A stretch of DNA of 64,000 nucleotides, from the NCBI GenBank assembly GCA_006384855.1, contig VCJN01003436.1:39276-103275 (forward strand), written 5' to 3'. The notes beneath the pieces are model-generated. The model saw only the letters and a list, made by a program, of their open reading frames with translations. It did no database searches and was not told the DNA's origin. Position 1 is the first letter of the stretch. Each line of letters begins with the position of its first letter. This stretch comes from Tetraselmis striata. Lineage: Eukaryota; Chlorophyta; Chlorodendrophyceae; Chlorodendrales; Chlorodendraceae. Both the position numbers and the translations under genes were made by a program. This document shows, piece by piece, positions 36,178-47,351 of the stretch.

Positions 36178-36662
36178 TGTGACAGTTACACTGTATTGTA
36201 ACCTGTCATGCGCTATCTTTGGCATAATACAGTACGAGAGCCGGTACCACTGAATGATGTATATTCTACGGGTACTAGAGTACGAGTGCGCGCATGTCAC
36301 GCGCACGAGTACTCGTATATCGGCCTGCTGTATTATATATAATTATGTCTGCCTGTCTGTCAGATATGTTCTATTCTTGACAGTGCAGAGCATATATTAT
36401 GTATTGCCGTACAATGACGGGGCTGACGTTCTGCCTTCAGTCTGACTCTCCATGGTGACGCCCTTTGCAGTGGGCGTGCTGCTAGTGGTCGGCATGGCCT
36501 GATGGCCAATGCCGACGATAGCTAGATTATTTGTAGCAGCGGGTGGTGGCAACTTGTAACAATTATTGTATTCCAAAAACATTGTAGCCTCTCGCCTTTG
36601 CACCACCACTGCACACCCACCTTTGTTTGTCTTTGAGTCTCTATCCTGTTGAGACTGTCGCA
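36178..36662 (+). repeat. 5' LTR of the Ty3 element
   Basis: 485 bp, TGTGACAG...GACTGTCGCA. It is paired with 43051-43535. Confidence 0.93.
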
Positions 36663-36663
36663 C

Positions 36664-36677
36664 TGGTTTCGGAGCGA
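36664..36677 (+). promoter_or_regulatory. tRNA primer-binding site of the Ty3 element
   Basis: TGGTTTCGGAGCGA, one base after the 5' LTR. Confidence 0.85.
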
Positions 36678-36734
36678 GTGTTAGCTCCAGAATCTTCAAG
36701 TCTTCCACTGCAAGTACTCCTCGTTTGTTGTATA

Positions 36735-38483
36735 ATGAGTGACGTGATGAGGCGCAAGTTTTCGCGCGCACAACTGGCGGCTCGAGAGCGGGACGCAGAT
36801 ACTAAGCTACCTTTCGACTGCGGTGTCACGGCATCTGTGATTGTTACTTCAGGCACTGGAGCTGGTGCTGAGCGTGACATTATGATGACTATTGAACCGA
36901 ATCATAATAACACTGCTTTTCTGCCCTGTGGGACCTCGACACTTATCGACCTGTCAGTCCGCGAACTCGCAGTACGTATGCCGCAAACTGAAACCGGGAT
37001 CACGATGAATCCGGCTGACCTGAATCTGTTCGACTGTGTGACTATCAATGGAACCGACTGCTTTTTGTATGAGGCTCGAGTGAACTTTTATGAGCTGAAG
37101 AATGACACTCGTTGGCCTTACCGTGCTGAGCAGATGGTTAATGATAGTCTGATACCGTTTGTTGGACCTCAAGTAGCGGTCGACCCGCCAGCTGATAATG
37201 GTCCTCGTTTCCCTGATCGAATCACCATCGAGCCTGGCAATGATCGCCCGTCATATACTACCGAAATAGCTTCGCACCTGCGGGGTAAATGGTGTCGTGC
37301 CGTTCCCTATGTCGCAGCGCAAGTTATACACTCGGCAGTCGTCGATAAGTGGTCGAACGTGTATAAGGCCGTGTCGACTTCTGGTATATGGACCAACAAG
37401 AGCTACCCTGGCGTACCTGTTACTGTACCGTTTCGTTTTGGCTTCGACGAGTCACCTTTGTGGGAGGTCGTCAACGACCATATGGCTGTCGACATATCGA
37501 CTGAGTTCGACCGTTTGGAGGTATCGCGACCTGTACCGTGGTACGAAAAACCCGAGGCCAAGTTATCCGAGTCGCAGCGTAAGTCTGCACAGCAGCAACC
37601 TAAAGTCGACAACGACGACATCAATGCTCTCGACATCTGGCTTCATAGTATACCCGAAATGCTGGGCCAAGTAGAGTTAAAGTATGATACACCTGCAGGA
37701 CTTATGTATATCGTACATCAGCTGAAGGGGCGACTGCGGCGTTGGTGGCAGTCGTATGAAAACAAACCTGATACATAACGCCCCGCTACTGCTGCTGCGT
37801 TTGTTGCAGCCGTACGTAAATCGGCACAAATACCTGATCTTCAACGAGAGGCGTGCATCAAGTTTACTTCGTTAATACAGGTCAACGCAGGCGGTGAAGG
37901 AGCGCCCGCGACTTTTTCTGAATATGCACAGGAGTTCGACGATATTTTATCAAGATCTCGTCAGGAGCTGTCTAATGAGCTTAAATGTATTAAGTTCACA
38001 GAAGGACTCAGTCATCCCGAGTTAAGAAGGTTGGCACATCGTTTTCTAACTGAAGAGAAGCGCAAGTCTGTCAACATATCGATCGATATACTGGTAGACC
38101 ACTGTAATGGTCTCATCAGCGGTAATCGGTCTCTCGGCGAAAAGGCCAAGCCAAGAAACGGGCGGACTCCTGACAACAACGACTCGAGGACCGGAGCGGA
38201 CGACGGCTGCTCTGGCGAGGAGATTCGCAAGAAGCGTAAGCCCAAGGGCGGCAAGAGGCGTCGCGCCGAGGAGCAGTCGATCGTCAGGAACGGAGCCAAA
38301 AAGGGCAAGCCGACTCAGAAGGACGGCAAACCGCTTGCTGGCGAGGCGCTGCGGCGCAAGCAGGAGTACGACAGTATGGCCAAGAAGCTTGAAAAAGCTA
38401 AGGTCAGTGAACACTTCAACAACCGCACTTGTTTTAAATGCGGTAAGGAGGGCCATAAGTTCAGAAACTGTCCGGAAAAATAG
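36735..38483 (+). CDS. gag: Ty3 gag (capsid/nucleocapsid)
   Basis: The frame starts at ATG 36735 and runs 583 codons to TAG 38481-38483, with one internal TAA at 37776-37778. The N-terminal two thirds form the capsid region; the segment RQELSNELKCIKFTEGLSH near 37960 matches the conserved part of Ty3 capsid proteins. Before the end a lysine/arginine-rich stretch is followed by a CCHC zinc knuckle, CFKCGKEGHKFRNC, the usual nucleocapsid RNA-binding motif. A GT-AG interval at 37754-37809 around the TAA would throw the frame off, so an intron is not the explanation. A related but diverged gag lies at 61480-63053 on the other strand. Confidence 0.85.
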
Positions 38484-38490
38484 GGGTGCC
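38478..38490 (+). promoter_or_regulatory. Candidate gag-pol stop-codon readthrough site
   Basis: The sequence AAATAGGGGTGCC places a single TAG between the zinc knuckle and pol, with both genes in the same frame. The identical 13 bases occur at 63563-63575, right after the zinc knuckle of a diverged Ty3 fragment. Conservation of the stop and its 3' context across otherwise diverged copies suggests translational readthrough, as known for some retroviruses and retrotransposons. Confidence 0.55.
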
Positions 38491-41400
38491 TTGCAGCTAC
38501 TGGTAATGACAGACTAGTAGCTGGGGACTTAAATGATGAGCAGGCCTGTCCTGTAACAGATGACGTGGATGATGTACTTCCCTCTGTTCCTGAGTCTGAT
38601 GATGTACCGTCAGATTCTGCTCATGCCCCTGTAGATGCACCTACTGATACGTTTGTTGGTAGTAAAGCATCGGTTACAGATACGAAAAGCATACTCGTCA
38701 TAGCAGCTCGAAAATTGTCGGGTCGTCGTCGAGTAAAAGCTATTCGTCGTAAACGCATAAAGTCTACTCAAATACATACCAGTACGACTTGGCGTTTGCT
38801 TGATCGTATCTTTGAACCCCTCTATGATAAGTATAAGTTTACTTTAGAGGGATGTGCAGATTATGAGGGATTGAATACCCATAAAGATCTGCCCTTCTGT
38901 TCTGTCAATGAATCAGTTTTAGAACGGGACTTAGCTGGTGAACGAGTATATATACATCCACCATGGAACAGAGTAGAACAAATTGCTGCACACTTTGAAC
39001 AGTGTCGTAAAGCTAATCGTACTGATACTCTGGGTGTTTTTATACTACCAGCTTGGGATAGGTTTGATGCTATTACACAGCATTGGAAACTGGTCCAAGA
39101 GTTCCCGGCTAGAACGCCTATGTTTACCCGTTTATCACCAAATAATGCTACAGTCCATATTGATGTTCGCCCTGCGCCGTGGCCCATTCGTATATGGCTT
39201 GTGGACAATGAATGTAGTATACCTGATGATATTATGGATGAATCCTGCTCTCCTTATGTTAATGGGGAGGTGTCTCCGGACACTCAGGATTCTAACGTAG
39301 AGTCAGAAAATGTTGACCAAAATATTTTTAACTCTGAAATCGTTAATGTGTCGGCTGATAATGTTGATAATGTATCACAACCAGCTACTGTGGCTTCATT
39401 AAGTAAATGGGATGATCCCAGGCCACTATTAAAGGTTGAAATCAGCTTAAATACTGGTGCTCATGTAGATGCACTAGTAGATAATGCAGCATCATTGAAT
39501 TTTATTTCTGAGGACTTTGTCCGTAAAAATAATATTCAGATTGAGAAACTACAGAAGAAAATTCCGGTTCGTCTTGCTAATGGTCAACGTGCGAATTGTA
39601 CACAGATCGTTACCATTCCATTTGATATAGCAGGATACTCTTTTGAGAACCGAGTATTTTATGTTCTTCGAGAACTCAATGTGGCTGATGTTGTATTAGG
39701 ATTAACTTGGCTTGATGAAGCGCAAGTATCTGTACAATATGGGGAGAATCGTATCTTAACCCTAATTGATGGTACAGAAATCCCGTTTGAAACAATAGAA
39801 CGCCGACCCGCATGTAGCTCGATTTCTGCAATTAAAGTGATGAAATTAATGCGGAAAACGGCGAGGGGAGGGAAAGCAAAGCCCCGTGTGGCTGAGTTCT
39901 ATTCTGTCCAAATAAGTCTGATTAAGGATGACCCTAATCTGCATTTGGATTATGCGATGCTACCTGAGCATAAGGAGGCTGTTCGTAAAATTCTTTATGA
40001 TGAATTTCCGGAAGTGTTGCGACCGGTTGATAGTGATCCGCAGCATCGACCATGGGACCATAAGATTGATCTTACTGGTACTATGAAGAAACAACGTCTC
40101 AATCGGTTGTCCCCGGCTGAGCGTGCCGAGTTAGATCGCCAATCAAAATCAGCTATTGAGGCCGGACTTGTACGTCCTAGTCAATCTGAGTTTGGCTCGC
40201 CTATTCTTTTTGTTAGGAAGGCGGATGGATCTCTCCGGTTATGTGTAGACTTTCGTGGTCTCAATGATGTTACTCGGAAGGATGCGTATCCCTTACCGCG
40301 TATTGATGAAACTCTTGATGAGTTGAGGAAAGCTTGATGCTATACCCATTTAGATTTAGCCTCTGGTTATTGGCAGGTAGCTATAGCTGAGGAGGATATA
40401 CATAAAACTGCATTTCAGACACCTGATGGATTATTAGAGTGGACTGCTATGCCATTTGGGTTATGCAATGCCCCCGCAACTTTCCAACGTATGATGAATG
40501 ATATCTTACGTCCTTTTCTGCGTAAATTTGTGGTTGTGTATCTTGATGATATTTGTATATATTCAAAGAATTATGTTGACCACTTAGAACATATTCGTAT
40601 GGTAGTGGCAAAATTATCTGAACATAACCTACGTTTGCAACTAAAGAAATGTTTCTTTGGTATGACATCTATGGAGTATTTGGGTTATACTGTATCTGAT
40701 GGTAAACTGCAGATATCTGAGTCTAAAATATCTGCGATTAAAGATTGGCCCGTGCCAAAAACTCAGAGCGAAGTGCGAAGTTTTGTACAATTTTGCAATT
40801 TTTACTCCAAGTTTATACACCATTTCAGTGATTTAACCACTCCGTTAACCGATTTGTTACGTAAAACAAAACCAGCCGTTGTAGACTGGAGTCCTGACTG
40901 TCAAAAAGCTTTCGAGACTCTTCGTCTGCGTTTGATTTCCGCACCTTGTCTGACCATACCGGAAATAGGCATTGATGTGACGTTCACCGTAGCGACAGAT
41001 GCGTCCAACGTAGGGCTAGCTGCAGTTTTATTGCAGGACCAGGGAGGAGGCTCTCAACCAGTGGCATTCTGGGCGCGGAAGCTGAATTCAGCTGAGCATG
41101 GGAATACTTACTTTGCTTATGACCTAGAGGCATTGGCCGTCTGTGAGTCTATTAAGCATTGGAGGTGTTACCTTGAAGGTTGCCGTCGATTCCTTGTTGT
41201 TTCAGACCATGACACCCTACGGCATTTGCTCAGGCAACCTGCAGAACGGATGAATAGACGCCAAGCTCGCTATGTTCGCGACTTACAGTCCTATGTGGGT
41301 TCAATGTCTCTTGCATATAGAAAAGGCAAGTGGAATGAGGCAGATCCGTTGTCTCGTAGACCGGATTTTAAACCGTTAAGTTTCGGTGGCCTTTATTGGA

Positions 41401-43013
41401 CCAGGGATGTACCGGATACGGTTGAGGCACTTGAATGTGTACACAACCCACAATGTACTGCCATAGCTTCTATGAGTGTGAGTACTCTAAAGCTTAGTAA
41501 TGACATACTCGACATGATAAAAACGGGGTATGTGGCAGACGACTTCTATTCCGAATGGGGGGGGTGGATGAAGTCGGGACATGTGTCCAAACATGACGGG
41601 TTTTTTTGGAGGCATAAATGCCTATGCATCCCTAATAACCGTCAGCTCATTAACAAAATATTGTATGAGTTACATGATACTACTGGGCACCGGGCTGTTC
41701 AGAGTACCTTGGCACGTGCCTTGGACCGTTTTTGGTGGACGCGTATACGTCATGACGTGAAAGCCTATTGTGATAATTGTCCAACCTGTAGGCGGGTACG
41801 TTCTCGTCCGCAGCCGGCAGCACCGACGCAGCCGCTTCCAGTGCCGCCACGTCCATGGCACTCGGTTGGTTTGGATTTCATTACCGATTTACCTGTGAGT
41901 AATGGTTTTGATGCAATGTTGGTTGTTGTATGCCATCTAACCCGTCAAGCACATTTTATTCCGACGATTAAAACTGTGACTGGTGAATATTCAGCTGAAT
42001 TATTTCTGAGGGAAGTATACAAGCTGCATGGTTTACCAAGGGTTATAATTTCGGACCGAGATCCGAGATTTATGTCGTCTTTTTGGCAGACTTTGTGGCG
42101 TCGCCTAGGCACTAAGTTAAAAATGTCTAGTGGCCAACATCCTGAAACGGATGGTCTGACTGAAAGGATCAATGCCATTGTCTGTGAACTGGCTCGAGCG
42201 TTTTGTTGCTTTGATGGCACCAATTGGGTTGATCAATTGCCGTTGATAAAATTTTTGCATAATTCTAATCGTGCACTTGGTATTGAGCATACACCGTTTG
42301 AGGTTAATTACGGATTTAATCCTGAAACACCTCCTGACTTATTGTTTGCCATGAGGCCCACAATACCTGTGTCAGTCAGTGCTCAACAGAAAATCCAGAA
42401 TATGAAAGACATCCATGACTTAGTCAAATCGATTTTGGCAATTCATAAGGATGAGTTGACTGTTCGTCCTACGGAAAGGCAATAGAGGGATGTTCCCGTT
42501 TTCAATGTTGGAGATAAAGTGAGTATTGTAACTCGCTTTCTAAAAATCAAAGGCCAACCTAACCAGAAGTTAATGGATAGGCAGTTGGGACCTTTTCCGA
42601 TTATTGAGAAGATTGGCAATTATAGTTTCCGGTTGCAGTTGCCTCCGGGGATGAAGTTGCATCCGGTTTTTCATGTGAATAGTTTGCGGCCATGTCCGAC
42701 TGCACCTATTCGACCGGTTGTGCCATTGGTCACGGGCTCTGAGGAAGATCCTGAAAGCCAAGAGTATGAAATTGAAAAGATATCCGCAGTCAAGATTGGC
42801 TTGATGCCTGGCCGCAAAGGATCTCAATTGCAATTTCTTGTGCACTTTGCAGATAAAACTATTGCACCTGTTTGGCATCATTTGTTTGATGTAAAACGAA
42901 TTGTTGCTTTGCAAAGTTTTCTGGATACGCCGATGTGGCTGCAGTTTGCTGAGTCAGATGAGTTTCTGCAGCATGCGGCTAAATATCCGGCTAGAATTCC
43001 AACTGCAAATTGA
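38484..43013 (+). CDS. pol: Ty3 pol: methyltransferase-like domain, protease, reverse transcriptase, RNase H, integrase, chromodomain-like tail
   Basis: Domains in order: a domain at 38770-39220 with YIHPPWNRVEQ and LGVFILPAWDRF, resembling the Dam/N6-methyltransferase-like domain of tyrosine-recombinase retroelements; an aspartic protease (LNTGAHVDALVDNAASLNFIS, with DNA in place of the usual D-[ST]-G); reverse transcriptase with YLDDICIYS near 40545; RNase H starting FTVATDASNVGLAAVLL; integrase with an HHCC finger (TTGHRAVQ...CDNCPTC), the D-D-E core (GLDFITDL, ISDRDPRFMSSFW, HPETDGLTERINA) and a GPF module (RQLGPFPIIEKIG); and a chromodomain-like C-terminus (YEIEKISAVKIG...FLVHFADK). Stops TGA 40335-40337 and TAG 42483-42485 interrupt an otherwise continuous frame, so this copy is probably not functional. 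Confidence 0.88.
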
Positions 43014-43032
43014 ATACTGCTTTATGTTGTCC

Positions 43033-43045
43033 AAGGGGGGAGAGA
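43033..43045 (+). promoter_or_regulatory. Polypurine tract of the Ty3 element
   Basis: AAGGGGGGAGAGA, five bases (TGTAG) before the 3' LTR. The miniature LTR unit at 29.2 kb has the same ATGTAG between its purine tract and its repeat. Confidence 0.75.
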
Positions 43046-43050
43046 TGTAG

Positions 43051-43535
43051 TGTAACAGTTACACTGTATTGTAACCTGTCATGCGCTATCTTTGGCATAA
43101 TACAGTACGAGAGCCGGTACCACTGAATGATGTACATTCTACGGGTACTAGAGTACGAGTGCGCGCATGTCACGCGCACGAGTACTCGTATATCGGCCTG
43201 TTGTATTACATATAATTATGTCTGCCTGTCTGTCAGATATGTTCTATTCTTGACAGTGCAGAGCATATATTATGTATTGCCGTACAATGACGGGGCTGAC
43301 GTTCTGCCTTCAGTCTGACTCTCCATGGTGACGCCCTTTGCAGTGGGCGTGCTGCTAGTGGTCGGCATGGCCTGATGGCCAATGCCGACGATAGCTAGAT
43401 TATTTGTAGCAGCGGGTGGTGGCAACTTGTAACAATTATTGTATTCCAAAAACACTGTAGCCTCTCGCCTTTGCACCACCACTGCACACCCACCGTTGTT
43501 TGTCTTTGAGTCTCTATCCTGTTGAGACTGTCGCA
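43051..43535 (+). repeat. 3' LTR of the Ty3 element
   Basis: 485 bp, TGTAACAG...GACTGTCGCA. Confidence 0.93.
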
Positions 43536-45487
43536 GAGGAGCTGGTACCAAGCTTTGTCAGGCCAGTAGGGAACAATGACGATGGCTGGGGCACCGCTGG
43601 ACTCAAGTTTGGAGACTAGATCGCCGATGGGGTTCCACGGAGGGTTACACCAATTACGTTCGCAACGCCATGCAGCGTCGGAGAGGCGCAGGGCGTCGAC
43701 GGCCTCGCACCGCGGGTCACGCCAGCGGGCGTTGTAGCGGGGCTGGAGTGCGTTTTCAGAAGTCGCGAAGCGGTCGATGGTGCAGGCAGGCGCCCCATTT
43801 AGCAGTGAGCGAGGCGAATCGACGAGGGTTGAACTGCCAGTCGTCGCAATCAACCTCGCGACTAAGGCGGTCAGCCCAGATATTCGCTGCATAACGGATG
43901 TAGCGCACGGAAAGGGTGATGCCGTGCGTGTCCATGAGGTACCACGTTTTGCGTAGCTCAGCCATGAGGAGAGCGAGAGGTGAGGTTAGTGAGGACGCCG
44001 GCAACTGCTTGGTTATCCTCGTGCAAGCGGATGTGGCGGTTTTGGAGCATGGGGAGGAAGGACTCAATAGCCAAGCGGGCGGCTTTGAGCTCTTTCAGGG
44101 TAATGTGCGCATTGCGGTCATCGTCGTACCAAAAACCCCGAGCTTCATGGTGCTCGTTCAAAACGGCACCCCAGCCGTACGACGAACTGTCGACGTGTAG
44201 GTATCCGGTTTCGACGGGGCGGTTAATGGGACGGCCGTTGTGTAGGGTGGGCACACCCACCCACCATTGCAGATCGCGTTCGAGCTGGCGGGTAAGCTTG
44301 ACGCGGCCGGACCAAGAGTCGCGCGTCTTGAGCACATCATGCAGCTCACGAAGGTAGAAACGGGCAGGGGCAATGGTCAAGTAGAGAAACTGGCATTTGC
44401 CCGCGAGAGCGGCCAACTCGCGAGCTGGCAACCACCGACGGTCGCGTTTTGCTCGTTGGATTAGGCGTTTGGCCGCGCGAGCAATGCTGGCGAGTTTCTC
44501 AGCGGGCGCACGAAGACTAGGTGACCCCGATGTGTCAATTTTTAACCCCAGGTGCACGAGCTTCTGGGTGGGCTCCCACACGCCCTTGTTGGGGTTGCGC
44601 AGCAGACCAAAGCCCGAGAGGTGGCGTTCGATGTAGTCACGTTGCCAAATGGCCTCAGCCTGAGTCCGAGCTAGAAACAGGAAATCGTCCATGTAGGGCA
44701 ACATGCGCAGGCCAAATCGTCGCCGGGGAATAGGTGTGCCGTCTGCTTCAGCCGGGTTACGACGCAATGCCCTAGTGAGGACGTTGGTGAATTGGCAGAA
44801 GTAATAGGGGGACAGAGACCAGCCCATGGGAAGGCCAGCCAGTCGGTATAGAGTGCCGCGGTAATCGGCAGTGAAAAAATCCCTGTCCTCAGGGGCGATT
44901 CCAACCGCGTAAAACCCGTCCTGCAGGTCCATCTGCAACATGTAGTCCCCAGGGCGCGCCAGGTTGCGTAAATGCGAAAGCGTCTCAAACGAAAGATCGC
45001 GCGTCTCACAATAGCGGTTCAGGGGGCGAAGGTCAATGATGAACCTCCATTTGTTCGTTCCAGGGTTAGGAACCAGGAACAGCCGGGACACCCATTTTGC
45101 GTAGTAGCCTCGCTCCCAGGCCCCAACGGCCAGGAAGCGAGCCAATTCACCGTCCATAAACTCCAGTTGAGCAGGAGTAGCATCCCCCATTGACACCCCC
45201 TGATGAAAAGAAGGTGGGGCAAGCCCGTCCAAGAAAGGAACGCGTACACCTCGGGATATCCAGTTGAGAACACTGCGATTTGCGCCAGCGGCTTGCCAGT
45301 TGCCGAGATTACGACGGACGCGATGTCTCATAAAGGGGGAGTCGGGAGTACAGGAATTGGCGCGATGGATGTCGCGAGGGGGGCGAGCAGAGCGCCCTGT
45401 CGCTCTGCTGGCCCTCTCCGCGTCGGCGTCAGGGTCCACGGTGCGCGGCACAGTAGGAGTGCCGCGGCGTGGGAGTAACGTAGCCAT
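43536..45487 (-). pseudogene. Retroelement ORF: reverse transcriptase, RNase H, methyltransferase-like domain
   Basis: ATG at 45487. The reverse transcriptase shows KWRFIIDLRPLNRYCETRDL, LQMDLQDGFYAVGI (first catalytic aspartate), LPMGWSLSPYYFCQF and LPYMDDFLFLA (YMDD, near 44690). RNase H follows with YLHVDSSSYGWGAVL, ITLKELKA and HEDNQAV; its end (ADRLSRE) is in another frame after a shift near 43980. After a second shift near 43790 comes a domain reading CTIDRFATSENALQPRYN, NWCNPPWNPIGDLV and IVIVPYWPDKAWYQLL, the methyltransferase-like domain typical of DIRS/PAT/Ngaro-type elements. The Ty3 insertion cuts it, and the end is at 36177-36030. Gag is not recognisable upstream. Confidence 0.82.
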
Positions 45488-45934
45488 GTGCCACTGGGCG
45501 CTGGCTTGGCCACTGGCAGTGTACTGTCACTTTGTACTCGAATCTGTACTATACGGCGGGCGTGCGTCGGCATACGCCCCAATCGGAGCGCATCGCGACA
45601 CCTACGCCGAGTAGGGGCCAGTACGGATCGAACCATGCCCACAAGGGAAGGGGCAGCCAGGGGTTACTGTTGGTCGACACTGGTCGAAGGTCTTGGACCT
45701 TGTTCCACTGAATGGGGAAGCGCTGCAGCTTCGTCCTCTCCTCGCGTTGGGCGAGTAATCAGCAGCTCGTTCGCGGGTAGTAGTTGGCACGTCGCAAGCG
45801 GCGCGCGCACATTAACCACACAAACCCTAACGGGTTTCTCCCAAGGGGGGGGCCCGAAAGCTAAGGCGTCGCTCACCGTACATGGTACGATGGCGGAAGA
45901 CCGGCACCCTGCGCGGCAAAATTGCCGCGACTTT

Positions 45935-46113
45935 GCTGTGGTGCGCTCGATGGAGCGTGCCACAGCAAAGGAGAGTGACCGGTCGGTCCGCCGTGAAGGC
46001 AGGTGGTGGCTCTGACCGGCCCCCGCAATCGTGCGCGCGAACACACGCGCTACGGGCGCGGCGCCAGGGCTATCTCGTACAGGTAGAGAAACCACATAAA
46101 CTAGTTTAGAACA
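45935..46113 (-). repeat. A1 split direct repeat
   Basis: 179 bp at the 5' end of the tyrosine-recombinase-type element, matching A2 at 35800-35978. Confidence 0.85.
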
Positions 46114-47351
46114 GAACAGGTGTGGTTACCGGTACAACCATGAGGTGCTGGTACGATTAATTCCGTACGCGAGTACAAAACAGCTGCAGACTCAAATTCG
46201 AGGAGAGCGCTGCGAGATTATGACTTGAGCCGTCAGGTGAAAATCCTGGGTGACCACGGCTCAATGTCCGGACGCGCGCATTTCTCTCGACATGATGCGG
46301 TATGGCGGAGGAGACCCTGCTGCCTGCTGCCAAGACAGAAGACTCGACGACGGCCAACGCGACGATGGCGCGATGGGAGCTGCGAAGAGGCGACCGAGAT
46401 GCGGCGCGTTACCTACCCGTACGGGCTATATTCGATGTACGGTACCGAACGAAGCGCGTCGTACCACAGTAGGAGCTCCGAAGCAGCGACTACGAATCTA
46501 CTACTGTGGAGGCCAAGCGTGCTCATGCAAAATAGAGGAAAAACATGATATTTGCACGGGTATGTCTACGACTCAATGCATCAGAACCGAAAACAGTATC
46601 CCCGGTATGGGACGGAGATATTGTACTGCTGCGATGAGTAATGGACGACGAGTACAAATGGCGAGGAGGTATCCGGTATGGGACGGTTATCTACTTGCGG
46701 AAGTACTTTAAGGTACTGGCCGATGATTCCCTCTACCAGCCCTGCTACGAGCTTTGACCGAGATCGAGTTGAGAGAAAAATCCGTGGACGACATGCGACT
46801 ACGGTTCAGCGGGTGAGCGACTACGGGCACGAGTGCGACATGTGACGCACCGACGACATCGCGAGCAGCGACGACTTACTGCTAAGCGATGAGCGACACC
46901 GAAGCGCTGCGTGCCGATGCCGACACCGCTGAGAAGATGCGAGCCTGCTTACTCGGCGAACTACGACGCAAGAGCCTATGGTATATGATCTTTGACCACG
47001 ACTACGCGAGTGTGCGTTCCGATGGCGGAAGCGATGGCGCACACGCCACGAGTCAATGGGGACTTGCAACAGTTCGACGCGACGAGACTGAGCTCGAAGA
47101 ATGCTGCATTTCTGTGGCTACCCACCGAACGACACCTATCGGTGCCATTGGTGGCGATTTGCTGCAACTTGCTGCACCACCAGATGATGCTCGACTATGA
47201 GGATTTTTTTTTCCGAAGGGACTTCCTCTATGACGAGTGTCACCACTGTACATACTGTACATATTCTGGCTACGCGACTCTACAACGACGACCGAGTTCT
47301 GCTGAACGTACTGGCAAACAGCGCGGCCGCTGTTCATTAACAGGGTGAGAG
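46114..47351 (+). other. Internal region of the LARD-like element, right part
   Basis: It belongs with 35144-35689. No reverse transcriptase, protease, integrase or zinc knuckle is visible in any frame; short frames are AC/GA-rich. Probably non-coding or carrying a short unknown protein. Confidence 0.5.

Larger units (their letters stand above)
36178..43535 (+). mobile_element. Full-length chromodomain-type Ty3/gypsy retrotransposon, inner layer of the nest
   Basis: A 7,358-bp element with 485-bp LTRs differing at six positions (1.2%), a GAGG target duplication (36174-36177 and 43536-43539), a primer-binding site, a polypurine tract and one gag-pol reading frame from 36735 to 43013. Four stop codons lie in that frame: TAA 37776, TAG 38481, TGA 40335 and TAG 42483. 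There is no frameshift. The TAG at 38481 is at the gag-pol boundary and may be functional; the others look like point mutations. Confidence 0.93.
35690..46113 (-). mobile_element. Tyrosine-recombinase-type retroelement (PAT/Ngaro-like) lacking its recombinase
   Basis: The element is about 3.06 kb once the nested Ty3 copy (36178-43535 plus one target duplication) is removed. In its own orientation (minus) it reads A1 (46113-45935), a reverse transcriptase/RNase H/methyltransferase-like ORF, B1 (36005-35976), A2 (35978-35800), B2 (35719-35690). A1-B1-A2-B2 is the split-direct-repeat layout of PAT and Ngaro elements. Terminal sequences share an ACA core with the internal A2/B1 junction (TTTAGAACATTTCAC), and there is no longer target duplication, as expected for tyrosine-recombinase integration. 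No recombinase reading frame is present. Confidence 0.75.

Noticed and set aside
36178-36180. LTR start five bases earlier at TGTAGTGTAACAG
   Set aside because: The left LTR lacks those five bases, so they belong to the internal region next to the polypurine tract.
37754-37809. Small GT-AG intron removing the TAA in Ty3 gag
   Set aside because: The 56-base interval is not a multiple of three and removal puts the frame into an immediate stop, whereas the unspliced frame stays coding.
36173-43539. 5-bp AGAGG target duplication for the Ty3 element
   Set aside because: It would require an LTR ending in GC; the 4-bp GAGG reading keeps TG...CA ends and restores the interrupted ORF in frame.
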